Both the position numbers and the translations under genes were made by a program. Of a stretch of 14,855 nucleotides of DNA, positions 1 to 6,370 are shown piece by piece. The notes beneath the pieces were generated by a model. It was not told where the DNA came from. It did no database searches and worked only from the letters and a program-made list of their open reading frames with translations. This DNA is from Bacillota bacterium. GTDB taxonomy: Bacteria; Bacillota; Clostridia; Christensenellales; CAG-138. The stretch's first letter is position 1. Each line of letters opens with the position of its first letter. The stretch is taken from assembly GCA_023461495.1 (NCBI GenBank), contig JAEYLA010000144.1:1-14855 (forward strand). The letters run 5' to 3'.

Positions 1-614
1 GACGGCGCTAAGTGCACGCCCGCCTCAATAATAAGCTCATATACGCTTGCGATGATCTGCAGCGCCTCGGCGTCGATGCCCGCAACGATACGCCGCGTGT
101 TTTCCAGGCGGTGCAGCTTGTCCCCCGGATTCATGCGCTCCGGCGAATAGCCGACCTTGAAATCCGGCCCGCATTTCATGCCGCTTTCACGCTCCAGAAT
201 GGGGATGCAGACGTCTTCCGTCACGCCCGGATATACGGTGGATTCATACACCACCACGGAGCCGCGCCGGAGCGCGCGCCCGACCAGTTCACTTGCGCGG
301 ATCACCGGGCAAAGGTCCGGCGTTTTGTCCGGATTGACCGGCGTAGGTACGGCAACGGTAAAAAATTTTGCGGCCTTCAAATCCGCTTCGTCCGATGTGA
401 ACCGGATTGAAGAGGATTTGACGGCATCATTGCCAAGCTCACGGGTGGGATCGATCCCCGCAAGATATTTTGTGATTTTTTGCGTGTTGGTATCAAAGCC
501 GATGACAGAAAGTTTTTTCGAAAATGCGTTTGCCAAAGGCAGGCCGACATACCCAAGTCCGATAACGGCCAGTTTTTCTTTCCCACGAACTAACTGTGAA
601 AGCAGTTCCTTCAT
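1..614 (-). CDS. Nucleotide-sugar dehydrogenase, UDP-N-acetylhexosamine type (5' part, runs off the left edge)
   Basis: This enzyme would oxidise the C6 hydroxyl of a UDP-N-acetylhexosamine to the uronic acid with two NAD+, in the cytoplasm, supplying acidic sugars for surface polysaccharide. About 204 N-terminal residues are present. The sequence shows a Rossmann fold with GLGYVGLP at residues 19-26, an acidic D41 ending the second strand, VPTP at 89-92, ESTVYPGVTE at 124-133 and YSPERMNPGD at 156-165. From family knowledge, the YSPER-NPGD form suits WbpA/VipA/TviB-type UDP-GlcNAc or UDP-GalNAc dehydrogenases better than UDP-glucose dehydrogenase. The catalytic Cys and the C-terminal domain lie outside the window, so the substrate is inferred. 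The ATG at 614 has GGAGGA (positions 621-626) six bases upstream. It is transcribed away from aroD. Its polysaccharide partners, if any, lie left of the window. Confidence 0.88.
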   Translation of the reverse strand, partial: MKELLSQLVRGKEKLAVIGLGYVGLPLANAFSKKLSVIGFDTNTQKITKYLAGIDPTRELGNDAVKSSSIRFTSDEADLKAAKFFTVAVPTPVNPDKTPDLCPVIRASELVGRALRRGSVVVYESTVYPGVTEDVCIPILERESGMKCGPDFKVGYSPERMNPGDKLHRLENTRRIVAGIDAEALQIIASVYELIIEAGVHLAP

Positions 615-821
615 AAATATTCCTCCATAGACATAACAAAACCACAATCCATCAGCAATTGCGGCTTGATATGCTAGAGTGGTATGCAATATATATCGGA
701 TAATTTCATATAAACATCATAACGGATTCGCGATTTTTCGTCATTGTAAAGTTTATGGCAATATTTCATAAAACATGGATTCATAAATCTGTAAACGGGA
801 ATGCCGCCATCGCCGCAAAGG
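615..821. other. AT-rich divergent intergenic region between the dehydrogenase gene and aroD
   Basis: This stretch is markedly more AT-rich than the genes on either side and holds no credible ORF. It contains a small inverted repeat, TTTATG and CATAAA (about 751-771), and scattered CATAAA/GTAAA words. On the minus strand, TTGCTG and TATGTC with a 17-base spacer and a TG one base before the -10 could form a weak promoter for the dehydrogenase gene, but the match is too poor to call. Confidence 0.4.
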
Positions 822-850
822 TTTACAAACCGCCAAAAGCGTGGTATGAT
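822..850 (+). promoter_or_regulatory. Sigma-A-type promoter of aroD
   Basis: TTTACA at 822-827 and TATGAT at 845-850 are separated by exactly 17 bases, and a TG one base before the -10 makes it an extended -10 element. Transcription would start near 857, which fits the aroD start at 889. A short inverted repeat, GGTTT-AC-AAACC (820-831), overlaps the -35 and could be an operator half. Confidence 0.75.
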
Positions 851-888
851 GCGCGCAGCAAAATAGACTTATGATGAGGATAACATTG

Positions 889-1647
889 ATGAAAACCAGC
901 GTCCGCGTCCGTAATGTTGTGATTGGCGAGGGAATTCCTAAAATCATTGTCCCCATTGTAGGGGATACGGAGTCCGCATTGCTTGAACAAGTGGCTTTGA
1001 TCAAAGATTCGCCCGCGGACGCTGTGGAATGGCGTGCGGATTGGTTTTTAGTGCTCGCGGAAGAGACGTATCTGCTCCACGCACTATACGCATTGCGCGA
1101 AGCAATCGGCAACCTACCGCTGCTGTTTACCATCCGTACAAAAAGCGAGGGCGGGCAGTTTGAAGGGCCGATGGAAGCATACCGGAACAGCAACCTTCTT
1201 GCAGCAAAAAGTGGGCTTGTGGATATTATCGATGTGGAGTTTGGCACGGGGGAAGATGCGCTGATCCAGCACATCCGAGAACTCCAGAACTCCAGCGCAA
1301 AGGTGGTCGTTTCCAGCCATACGTTTACCCATACGCCGCCGCAGGAGGAGCTGCTGCACCGTTTGTGCCTGATGCAGAAGGCCGGTGCGGATATTGTAAA
1401 GATTGCCGTGATGCCCAATACCCCGCGCGATGTCATGATGCTCTTGTCCGCGTCCGAAGCGTTTACACAACAGCATGCCGGTACGCCGGTAATCTCCATT
1501 TCCATGGGCGCGCTTGGCGCAATCAGTCGCATCGCAGGGATGGTGTCCGGCACAGCGATGACGTTCGGTACGGTTGGCGCGCCTTCAGCGCCCGGCCAAT
1601 TGCCCGCAAAAACGCTTGCGGAGCTGCTGCAGGTGCTGCATTTCTAA
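889..1647 (+). CDS. aroD: Type I 3-dehydroquinate dehydratase
   Basis: AroD converts 3-dehydroquinate to 3-dehydroshikimate through a Schiff-base lysine, the third step of the shikimate pathway. The 252-residue product has the usual length of the class I (beta/alpha)8 enzyme. Visible landmarks are EWRAD at 47-51, IRTKSEGG at 82-89, the catalytic His144 in SSHTF, the Schiff-base Lys171 in ADIVKIAVMP, and Arg214 in the SMGALGAISRIAG segment. These match His143, Lys170 and Arg213 of the Salmonella enzyme shifted by one. I chose the ATG at 889 because GAGGA (876-880) lies eight bases upstream. The in-frame ATGs at 871 and 874 have no SD and would leave almost no leader after the promoter. No other shikimate gene is adjacent. 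Only 42 bases without a terminator separate it from the LuxE-like gene, so co-transcription is likely. Confidence 0.95.
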   Translation: MKTSVRVRNVVIGEGIPKIIVPIVGDTESALLEQVALIKDSPADAVEWRADWFLVLAEETYLLHALYALREAIGNLPLLFTIRTKSEGGQFEGPMEAYRNSNLLAAKSGLVDIIDVEFGTGEDALIQHIRELQNSSAKVVVSSHTFTHTPPQEELLHRLCLMQKAGADIVKIAVMPNTPRDVMMLLSASEAFTQQHAGTPVISISMGALGAISRIAGMVSGTAMTFGTVGAPSAPGQLPAKTLAELLQVLHF

Positions 1648-1689
1648 AATTAAGACCGCCGCGGCAATTTATTGATTGGGGGGGCAGTC

Positions 1690-2802
1690 ATGCATTGCAC
1701 ACGCAAACTGTTTCGTACGCGCAATCCCTATGATGTGCCAGGAACCGATCCGCTGTTTGTGGAGGCCGTCCGGGAGAATATCCGCTTTCATACAGAAAAC
1801 TGCCCGGGATACCGCGCCATCCTTGAACGGGAGGCGTTTGCGGTGGAGATGCTGCAAACGGCGGAGGATTTGTTCCGTATTCCGGTGCTGCCCACGCTGT
1901 TTTTAAAAGCATATCCCCTGTCTTCCATGGAGGAAAAGCGTTTTTTGATACGCGCCACCTCCTCCGGCACTTCGGGCATGAAAAGCCGCATGGGCATTGA
2001 CTACACAAGCTTTTCTTACGGGCTCAGAATGATGCTTTCTGTTTTTTCATACCACCGCCTTCTGTCTCCGCTCCCCACCAACTATATCGTGCTCAACTAT
2101 CAGCCGTCGCCCGCGATAGAAACGGGCGCTGTGAAGACGGCGCATGGCGCAACGTATTTTGCGCCGCCCGTGCAGCGCGAATATGCGCTTAAATACACGG
2201 GAGAGACATACGTGTCCAATTTGGAGGGGATTTCCCGCGCGCTGTGGCGCTATCAAAAGCAGGGGCTGCCGGTACGCTTTGTGGGGTTCCCGTATTTTAT
2301 GCTGCTGCTGACGCAATCCCTCAAGGAAAACGGCATGCGCCTGCGGCTCAACAGGCATTCCCGCGTATTGCTGGGCGGCGGATTCAAGCAGCATGCCTCA
2401 AAGCGGGTGGAAAAGGAAGAGCTGTACGCGCGCATTGGCGAGACGCTGAGCATAAAGGAAGCGGCCTGCAAGGAATTTTTCAGCGCCGCGGAGCATCCTG
2501 TAGCCTATTGTGATTGTATGCGGCATCATTTCCATGTGCCGGTCTATAGCCGCGTCATCATCCGGAATACAAAGACGCTACAGCCCCTTGGCTATGATGC
2601 GCCGGGATTATTGAGCTTTGTCACGCCCATCATGCAGAGCGTGCCGTTTGTGAGCGTCATGACGGACGATATTGCCGTATTGCGGGAGGGAAAACGCTGC
2701 GGCTGCGGCATTACAGCGCCGTATTTCGAACTTCTCGGCAGAGCGAACGCACAAGGCATCCAGACCTGTGCGGCGGGCGCCGCGCAGGCGATCGGGGGCT
2801 AA
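1690..2802 (+). CDS. LuxE-like acyl-protein synthetase
   Basis: This is a LuxE-family member of the adenylate-forming (ANL) enzymes. Characterised LuxE activates a fatty acid with ATP, holds it on a C-terminal cysteine and passes it to LuxC. The product has 370 residues, close to Vibrio LuxE. It shows an ATP-binding loop SSGTSG at 91-96, LLGGGFK near 227-233, TDD at 325-327 and LLGR at 348-351. Cys360, in GIQTCAAGA eleven residues from the C-terminus, matches the position of the acyl-carrying Cys364 of characterised LuxE. Cys274, Cys276, His279, His280, His282 and a second C-x-C pair (337, 339) are unusual and could bind metal (inference). The ATG at 1690 follows a G-run (1678-1684); a TTG at 1672 is a less likely alternative. 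Only two bases separate its stop from luxC. The natural acid substrate is unknown. Confidence 0.87.
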   Translation: MHCTRKLFRTRNPYDVPGTDPLFVEAVRENIRFHTENCPGYRAILEREAFAVEMLQTAEDLFRIPVLPTLFLKAYPLSSMEEKRFLIRATSSGTSGMKSRMGIDYTSFSYGLRMMLSVFSYHRLLSPLPTNYIVLNYQPSPAIETGAVKTAHGATYFAPPVQREYALKYTGETYVSNLEGISRALWRYQKQGLPVRFVGFPYFMLLLTQSLKENGMRLRLNRHSRVLLGGGFKQHASKRVEKEELYARIGETLSIKEAACKEFFSAAEHPVAYCDCMRHHFHVPVYSRVIIRNTKTLQPLGYDAPGLLSFVTPIMQSVPFVSVMTDDIAVLREGKRCGCGITAPYFELLGRANAQGIQTCAAGAAQAIGG

Positions 2803-2804
2803 AG

Positions 2805-4088
2805 ATGAATCTGTTGTTTGGAGAAATCGTTGACCGGGAACAAAGCCTTGTGGCGCTCAAAGCGCTGCACACGACGGTTGCGGAGACGTTGAAGCGTGCG
2901 CAACCGCCAGGTGAGTTGGTCATCACGGCATGCGGCAGACTCAGGGAGGCGATCGACCCCGCACAATATCTTCCCATGCTGCTGCAGTCAGGGCTTTCCG
3001 AACGGGAGGCCTGGAAACAAATCGCAGAAGCGAGGGCCATGCTTGACCCCGCATATTTGAAGCAGCGCATGGCGCGCGAGTTTGGGCCTGCCTGTTTCGA
3101 GCCGGAGACCTACCTGCCGCATGACAAAACGGAGGCGGTGAACGAACGCTGGCAACCGCTGGGCGTTTTGCTGCACATCGCCGCGGGCAATATGGAGGCG
3201 CTGCCCGCGTTTACTGTGATCGAAGGCTTGCTCACGGGGAACATCAATATTTTAAAGCTGCCTGCGGGAGAGGACGGCCTCTCCGTCCTGCTGCTGCGGG
3301 AGTTGATCCGCCTTGCCCCGGAGCTTGCGGCGTATATTTATGTGTTTGATTATCCGTCCGAGGAGACGGAATTGATGATAAAGATGGCGGAAGCTGCGGA
3401 TGCCACCATCGTTTGGGGATCGGACGCGGCGGTATCCGCTGTCCGGAAGCTTGCAAAACCGAACATGCGCCTGATCGAATGGGGGCACAAGCTGAGCTTT
3501 GCGTATGCGGCAACAGCCTGCACGGAAGAAGAACTATATGCACTGGCGCTGCATATCTGCAAAACCAACCAGTTGCTGTGCAGCTCCTGCCAGGGGATTT
3601 TTCTGGACACGGAGGATGAAGCCGAGGCACGGGAATTCGCAAAGCAGTTTGTTTTTGTGTTGGAACAGGCTGCAAAGGAAGAACCGCACATGCTCGATAC
3701 GGCGATGCAGGCGCATCTGACGCTCAAATTACGCACCCAGGCGCTGTTGACCACGTTTGAAGGCGGCTGGGTGTATGAGGGAGTGGGCGCAAGCGTACGG
3801 TATTGTACGGATGAAGCGCTGACAACATCGTTGCAATTTCGCAACTGCTGGGTCAGGCGGCTGCCGCGCGAGCGGATCCTGGAGGCGCTGCTTCCCTACA
3901 GGGGATATTTGCAGACAGCGGGCCTGTTATGCGCAGAAAATGAACGGGAGGAAATATCGAACCTGCTTGCGCGCGCGGGCGTTACCCGTGTCACGCGCGC
4001 CGGACGGATGTCCGATGCCTATTGCGGCGCTGCGCACGACGGGGAATACGCATTGAGAAAATATATGAAGCGCGTATCTTTTGAATAA
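2805..4088 (+). CDS. LuxC-like acyl reductase (fatty-acid-reductase component)
   Basis: LuxC-family proteins are aldehyde-dehydrogenase-fold enzymes. They accept an acyl group on a cysteine from LuxE or acyl-CoA and reduce it to the aldehyde with NADPH. The 427-residue product is slightly shorter than Vibrio LuxC. It shows HIAAGNMEALPAF at 124-136, a glycine-rich cofactor-type segment, NINILKLP at 146-153, and NQLLCSSCQ at 255-263, where Cys259 corresponds to the catalytic cysteine of LuxC. The start is two bases after the LuxE-like stop, with GGGGG (2794-2798) as SD, which implies translational coupling and matched amounts of the two proteins. No luciferase genes (luxA, luxB) or luxD are nearby, so a role in luminescence is not suggested. 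The product is more likely an aldehyde or alcohol for lipid, cell-envelope or secondary metabolism (inference). Confidence 0.88.
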   Translation: MNLLFGEIVDREQSLVALKALHTTVAETLKRAQPPGELVITACGRLREAIDPAQYLPMLLQSGLSEREAWKQIAEARAMLDPAYLKQRMAREFGPACFEPETYLPHDKTEAVNERWQPLGVLLHIAAGNMEALPAFTVIEGLLTGNINILKLPAGEDGLSVLLLRELIRLAPELAAYIYVFDYPSEETELMIKMAEAADATIVWGSDAAVSAVRKLAKPNMRLIEWGHKLSFAYAATACTEEELYALALHICKTNQLLCSSCQGIFLDTEDEAEAREFAKQFVFVLEQAAKEEPHMLDTAMQAHLTLKLRTQALLTTFEGGWVYEGVGASVRYCTDEALTTSLQFRNCWVRRLPRERILEALLPYRGYLQTAGLLCAENEREEISNLLARAGVTRVTRAGRMSDAYCGAAHDGEYALRKYMKRVSFE

Positions 4089-4093
4089 TGGCT

Positions 4094-4145
4094 TCCTCCG
4101 CGCAAGGGCGGCTCTTTACGCATAGTATGGAGTAACCGCGGAGGA
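4094..4145 (+). promoter_or_regulatory. Possible SD-sequestering hairpin before the 4153 gene
   Basis: TCCTCCGCG at 4094-4102 is a perfect reverse complement of CGCGGAGGA at 4137-4145, with a 34-base loop. The right arm is the ribosome binding site of the next gene (GGAGGA, 4140-4145, seven bases before the ATG). If the stem forms it would hide the SD and lower expression relative to luxE and luxC. The pairing is visible in the sequence; the regulatory role is inference. Confidence 0.4.
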
Positions 4146-4152
4146 TAACATC

Positions 4153-4722
4153 ATGAGCTGGAAATCAAAGACGACCCCGCTGGATGGGATTACTCCCAAC
4201 CAGATCAAGCTTTTGCACACCGTCCGCCGGTATTGGCTGGACTATGTGCTGTGGATGCGCGCATTGCTTTTTAGCATTGCGTTTTCTTTACCGGACAGGG
4301 AGGCTGTAACGCGGCGGCTTTATCGCAATCCGGAGGACTTTTTTTTGCTGTTTTCCGCACTCTATGGGGAACGCCCTGCGGGACAGCTGCGCGAGCTGAT
4401 GAAAAAACAGACCGACTGTGCTTCCATGCTGATGGAAGCCGTCTGCAAGGAGGATGCGCAAACCCTCGCTGGCATCCGCAAGGAAGGGTACCAGAATGCC
4501 GAGCAGCTTTCCATTTTCCTGCAAAGCATCAACGAGAGCTGGACCGGCGCGCTGTGGCAGGCGCTGCTCGAAGAACAGCTCGAGATGACGGAAGAGGAAG
4601 CGGTATTTGTGCACTCGGGAAACAATGTGGAGGGAATTGCGCGTTTTGAAGGGCTGTTGGAGCTATCCAACACCATGGCGGATGAAATGGCGAACGGATT
4701 GATGCGCCAGTTCCGCTTATAA
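4153..4722 (+). CDS. Conserved hypothetical protein (family often mislabelled acetylglutamate kinase)
   Basis: The 189-residue protein starts at an ATG with GGAGGA seven bases upstream. Its pattern (a Trp-rich segment YWLDYVLWMRALLFSIAFSL at 27-46, LPDREAVTRRLYRNPEDF at 46-63, a helical middle, NAEQLSIFLQSINESW at 115-130, and an acidic LEMTEEEA at 143-150) matches, from memory, a clostridial and bacillar family of about 190 residues often labelled acetylglutamate kinase. None of the glycine-rich ATP-binding motifs of that kinase are present, so the label should not be used. It looks like an all-helical soluble or membrane-peripheral protein. The hydrophobic stretch near 31-46 is interrupted by Arg and is not a convincing membrane span. 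It is the last gene before the terminators and probably belongs to the aroD-luxE-luxC unit. Function unknown. Confidence 0.75.
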   Translation: MSWKSKTTPLDGITPNQIKLLHTVRRYWLDYVLWMRALLFSIAFSLPDREAVTRRLYRNPEDFFLLFSALYGERPAGQLRELMKKQTDCASMLMEAVCKEDAQTLAGIRKEGYQNAEQLSIFLQSINESWTGALWQALLEEQLEMTEEEAVFVHSGNNVEGIARFEGLLELSNTMADEMANGLMRQFRL

Positions 4723-4730
4723 CAAATTGA

Positions 4731-4768
4731 GAACAAAACGGTATGGCAGGTGCCATACCGTTTTGTTT
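4731..4768 (+). terminator. Intrinsic terminator (hairpin 1 of five), possibly bidirectional
   Basis: A perfect 17-bp stem (4732-4748 with 4751-4767) around a GG centre starts nine bases after the stop of the 4153 gene. The plus-strand 3' arm ends in TTTTGTTT. The minus-strand arm also ends in TTTTGTTC, so the element may stop transcription from both sides. Confidence 0.85.
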
Positions 4769-4771
4769 AGG

Positions 4772-4809
4772 CCGCCGAGAAACCACGCCGGGTTTCTCGG
4801 CGGATTTTT
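4772..4809 (+). terminator. Second intrinsic terminator (hairpin 2 of five)
   Basis: A perfect 13-bp GC-rich stem (4772-4784 with 4791-4803) has a six-base loop and is followed by ATTTTT at 4804-4809. It sits three bases after hairpin 1, giving tandem plus-strand terminators. On the minus strand it has no T-run. Confidence 0.8.
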
Positions 4810-4811
4810 CT

Positions 4812-4841
4812 CGTGCAGGGCTGACGCTGCAGCTCTGCACG
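4812..4841. repeat. Inverted repeat (hairpin 3 of five)
   Basis: A 12-bp stem with one G-U pair (4812-4823 with 4830-4841) has a six-base loop. No T-run follows on either strand, so it does not look like a terminator. Confidence 0.7.
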
Positions 4842-4847
4842 CAAGGT

Positions 4848-4880
4848 GTGTGATCTGACGCACATGTCGTCAGATCACAC
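4848..4880. repeat. Inverted repeat (hairpin 4 of five)
   Basis: A perfect 13-bp stem (GTGTGATCTGACG at 4848-4860 with its complement at 4868-4880) has a seven-base loop. There is no T-run on either strand. The base after the stem begins GGATTT, as after hairpin 2. Confidence 0.72.
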
Positions 4881-4914
4881 GGATTTCAAGATCCTTTCTA
4901 TGCTTCTTCCATGA

Positions 4915-4938
4915 GGCGGGACGGCGGAGCGTCCCGCC
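4915..4938. repeat. Inverted repeat (hairpin 5 of five)
   Basis: A 9-bp GC-rich stem (GGCGGGACG at 4915-4923 with CGTCCCGCC at 4930-4938) and a six-base loop lie 21 bases beyond the stop of the minus-strand LCP gene. It has no T-run on either strand. It would be the first structure in the LCP mRNA 3' end. Confidence 0.68.
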
Positions 4939-4959
4939 ATGCGGCGCAGCCATATTCAA

Positions 4960-6024
4960 TCATTCCCCCCATAGGGAAAGCGCGAGATCGCGCACTTTTT
5001 CGGTATTAGGCACAAAGTAGCTGCGCTTGTCGATCGTTTTGCAGCGCCCGGGGAGGGTCACAAAATTAATCTCGTCGAGATCGAGTTTGCTCAAGAGGTC
5101 GCCAAGCACCAGCATCTGCCCGATGCCGATATTGGTATGCACATATTGGTTGAGCGATGTCCAGAGTCTGGGCACGGCCTCCACAGCGCCCATCGCCTTG
5201 ACGCGTGAGGCGAACGCGCGGATAAACGACTGCTGGCGCTTTACGCGCGCAAGATCACTGCCGCCGGTGATGCCGTGGCGCATGCGGACAAAACTCTGCG
5301 CTTTGTCGCCTTGTAATACGACGGTATCGCCCTTATCCCCAAAGCCCGGCATATCGTAGGGGAGCTTGATGGGCACGCCGTCCACCGCATCCGCAAACCT
5401 CGCAATGCCGTCCATATCGATGCTCGCATAGTACGTCAGGTGAAAATCGCCCTCTAGCCCGTCAAACAGCAGGTTTTCCAGGGAATAGATCAAGTTTTCA
5501 TGCCCATGGCTTTTAGGTCCTCCGCCAAAGTTGAACGCGGAGTTGATTTTGTTGTATTGCGTGCTTTTTACCTTGCCCGCGTCGTTGAGCCGCCGCACCT
5601 TTACGCGCGTATCGCGCGGGATGCTAAGAATGGTACAGGAGGGCTCGTCCACATCAATGACGAGTATGGCAATGGTATCGCTCCGGTATCCGCGCCCTTT
5701 TTCTTCGCGCTCTTCGTTGCTGTCAATGCCCATGAGTACAATGTTAATCGTATCCGCTCCCAGCAGGCGGGAAGGGTTTGCCGCTTCTGCGGAGGTCAGG
5801 CCGACCTCTCCGATGGTTGCGGGCAGCGTCGCGGCGCCGGGTGTCTCCGCCGGGGAAAGAGGCGCTTGCGTACCGTGCGGCCCAGGCGTCTGGAATGCGG
5901 ATATCGGATCGCGGATGGATGCGCGCAATTGTTCCACTGCGCCCGCGCTTATGAGCAGCAGCACTGCGGCGCTGATAAAAAAAAGAATACGGCGGCGTTT
6001 TAGCCGGTTCTTGTCCGTTTTCAT
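4960..6024 (-). CDS. LytR-CpsA-Psr (LCP) family cell-wall glycopolymer transferase
   Basis: LCP proteins move polyprenyl-phosphate-linked glycopolymers (teichoic acids, capsule) onto peptidoglycan at the outer face of the membrane. The 354-residue product has a basic N-terminus, one membrane segment at about 12-30, a low-complexity Pro/Thr/Ala linker at 44-71, and the LCP domain from about 92. Motifs are NIVLMGID at 94-101, SDTIAILV at 115-122, SIPRDTRV at 134-141, HLTYYASIDMDG at 195-206 and DLARVKRQQ at 257-265. These carry the conserved Asp and Arg residues that bind lipid pyrophosphate. The ATG at 6024 has GGAGGT (6033-6038) eight bases upstream. The frame stays open to 6405, but that extension has no SD and precedes the membrane anchor. 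It is a single gene, divergent from ssb. The target polymer is unknown; the nucleotide-sugar dehydrogenase in this window is a possible but unproven link to the same envelope. Confidence 0.92.
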   Translation of the reverse strand: MKTDKNRLKRRRILFFISAAVLLLISAGAVEQLRASIRDPISAFQTPGPHGTQAPLSPAETPGAATLPATIGEVGLTSAEAANPSRLLGADTINIVLMGIDSNEEREEKGRGYRSDTIAILVIDVDEPSCTILSIPRDTRVKVRRLNDAGKVKSTQYNKINSAFNFGGGPKSHGHENLIYSLENLLFDGLEGDFHLTYYASIDMDGIARFADAVDGVPIKLPYDMPGFGDKGDTVVLQGDKAQSFVRMRHGITGGSDLARVKRQQSFIRAFASRVKAMGAVEAVPRLWTSLNQYVHTNIGIGQMLVLGDLLSKLDLDEINFVTLPGRCKTIDKRSYFVPNTEKVRDLALSLWGE

Positions 6025-6364
6025 GCAATCGTACCTCCAAGGGATAGTCGTTCCCTGCCGTTTTCTCTTCATGGCAAAGAACAAGACTAGTTTGTGTGGA
6101 TTTCTTGAAAAACATGTTCCGCATACCAAGCCATGTACATGAATACACATAAAAAAAATGGTTTCATAAGCACTGTATACCAGGCTGTACAGGGAATGGA
6201 CAGCGCCGTACAAGCGCGTTGTGCCGCAGCCTATCGTATATTTGGCGAAAAAATCAGAACGAACCTGGAGTACAGGAACAAAAAAACAGCAAAAAAGACC
6301 GCCGACCAGCCGCCTTGCCGTTATTTTGGCGTGGGAGGCGAATATTGAAAAGGCGTAAGGGGTT
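6025..6364. other. Divergent intergenic region between the LCP gene and ssb
   Basis: No credible gene is present. The region holds poly-A runs and several GTACA-type words, among them the perfect palindrome CATGTACATG (6132-6141), CTGTATAC (about 6173), CTGTACAG (6185-6192) and CCGTACAA (about 6206). On the minus strand, TGG followed by TATACA (near 6174-6181) could be an extended -10 for the LCP gene. No convincing plus-strand promoter was identified, although ssb must have one here. Confidence 0.4.
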
Positions 6365-6370
6365 ATGCAT

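Noticed and set aside
157..630. Plus-strand frame opposite the nucleotide-sugar dehydrogenase
   Set aside because: It is the shadow of a gene with all its family motifs on the minus strand and has no credible SD.
753..1553. Long minus-strand frame opposite aroD
   Set aside because: It lies antisense to a clear aroD gene, shows no family resemblance and includes the AT-rich promoter region.
2805..4088. Luminescence operon
   Set aside because: Only luxE-like and luxC-like genes are present; luciferase subunits, the thioesterase and regulators are absent on both sides.
4772..4938. Hairpins read as a CRISPR array, integron site or REP cluster
   Set aside because: The stems differ in sequence and size and are not repeated units with regular spacers; no cas or integrase gene is nearby.
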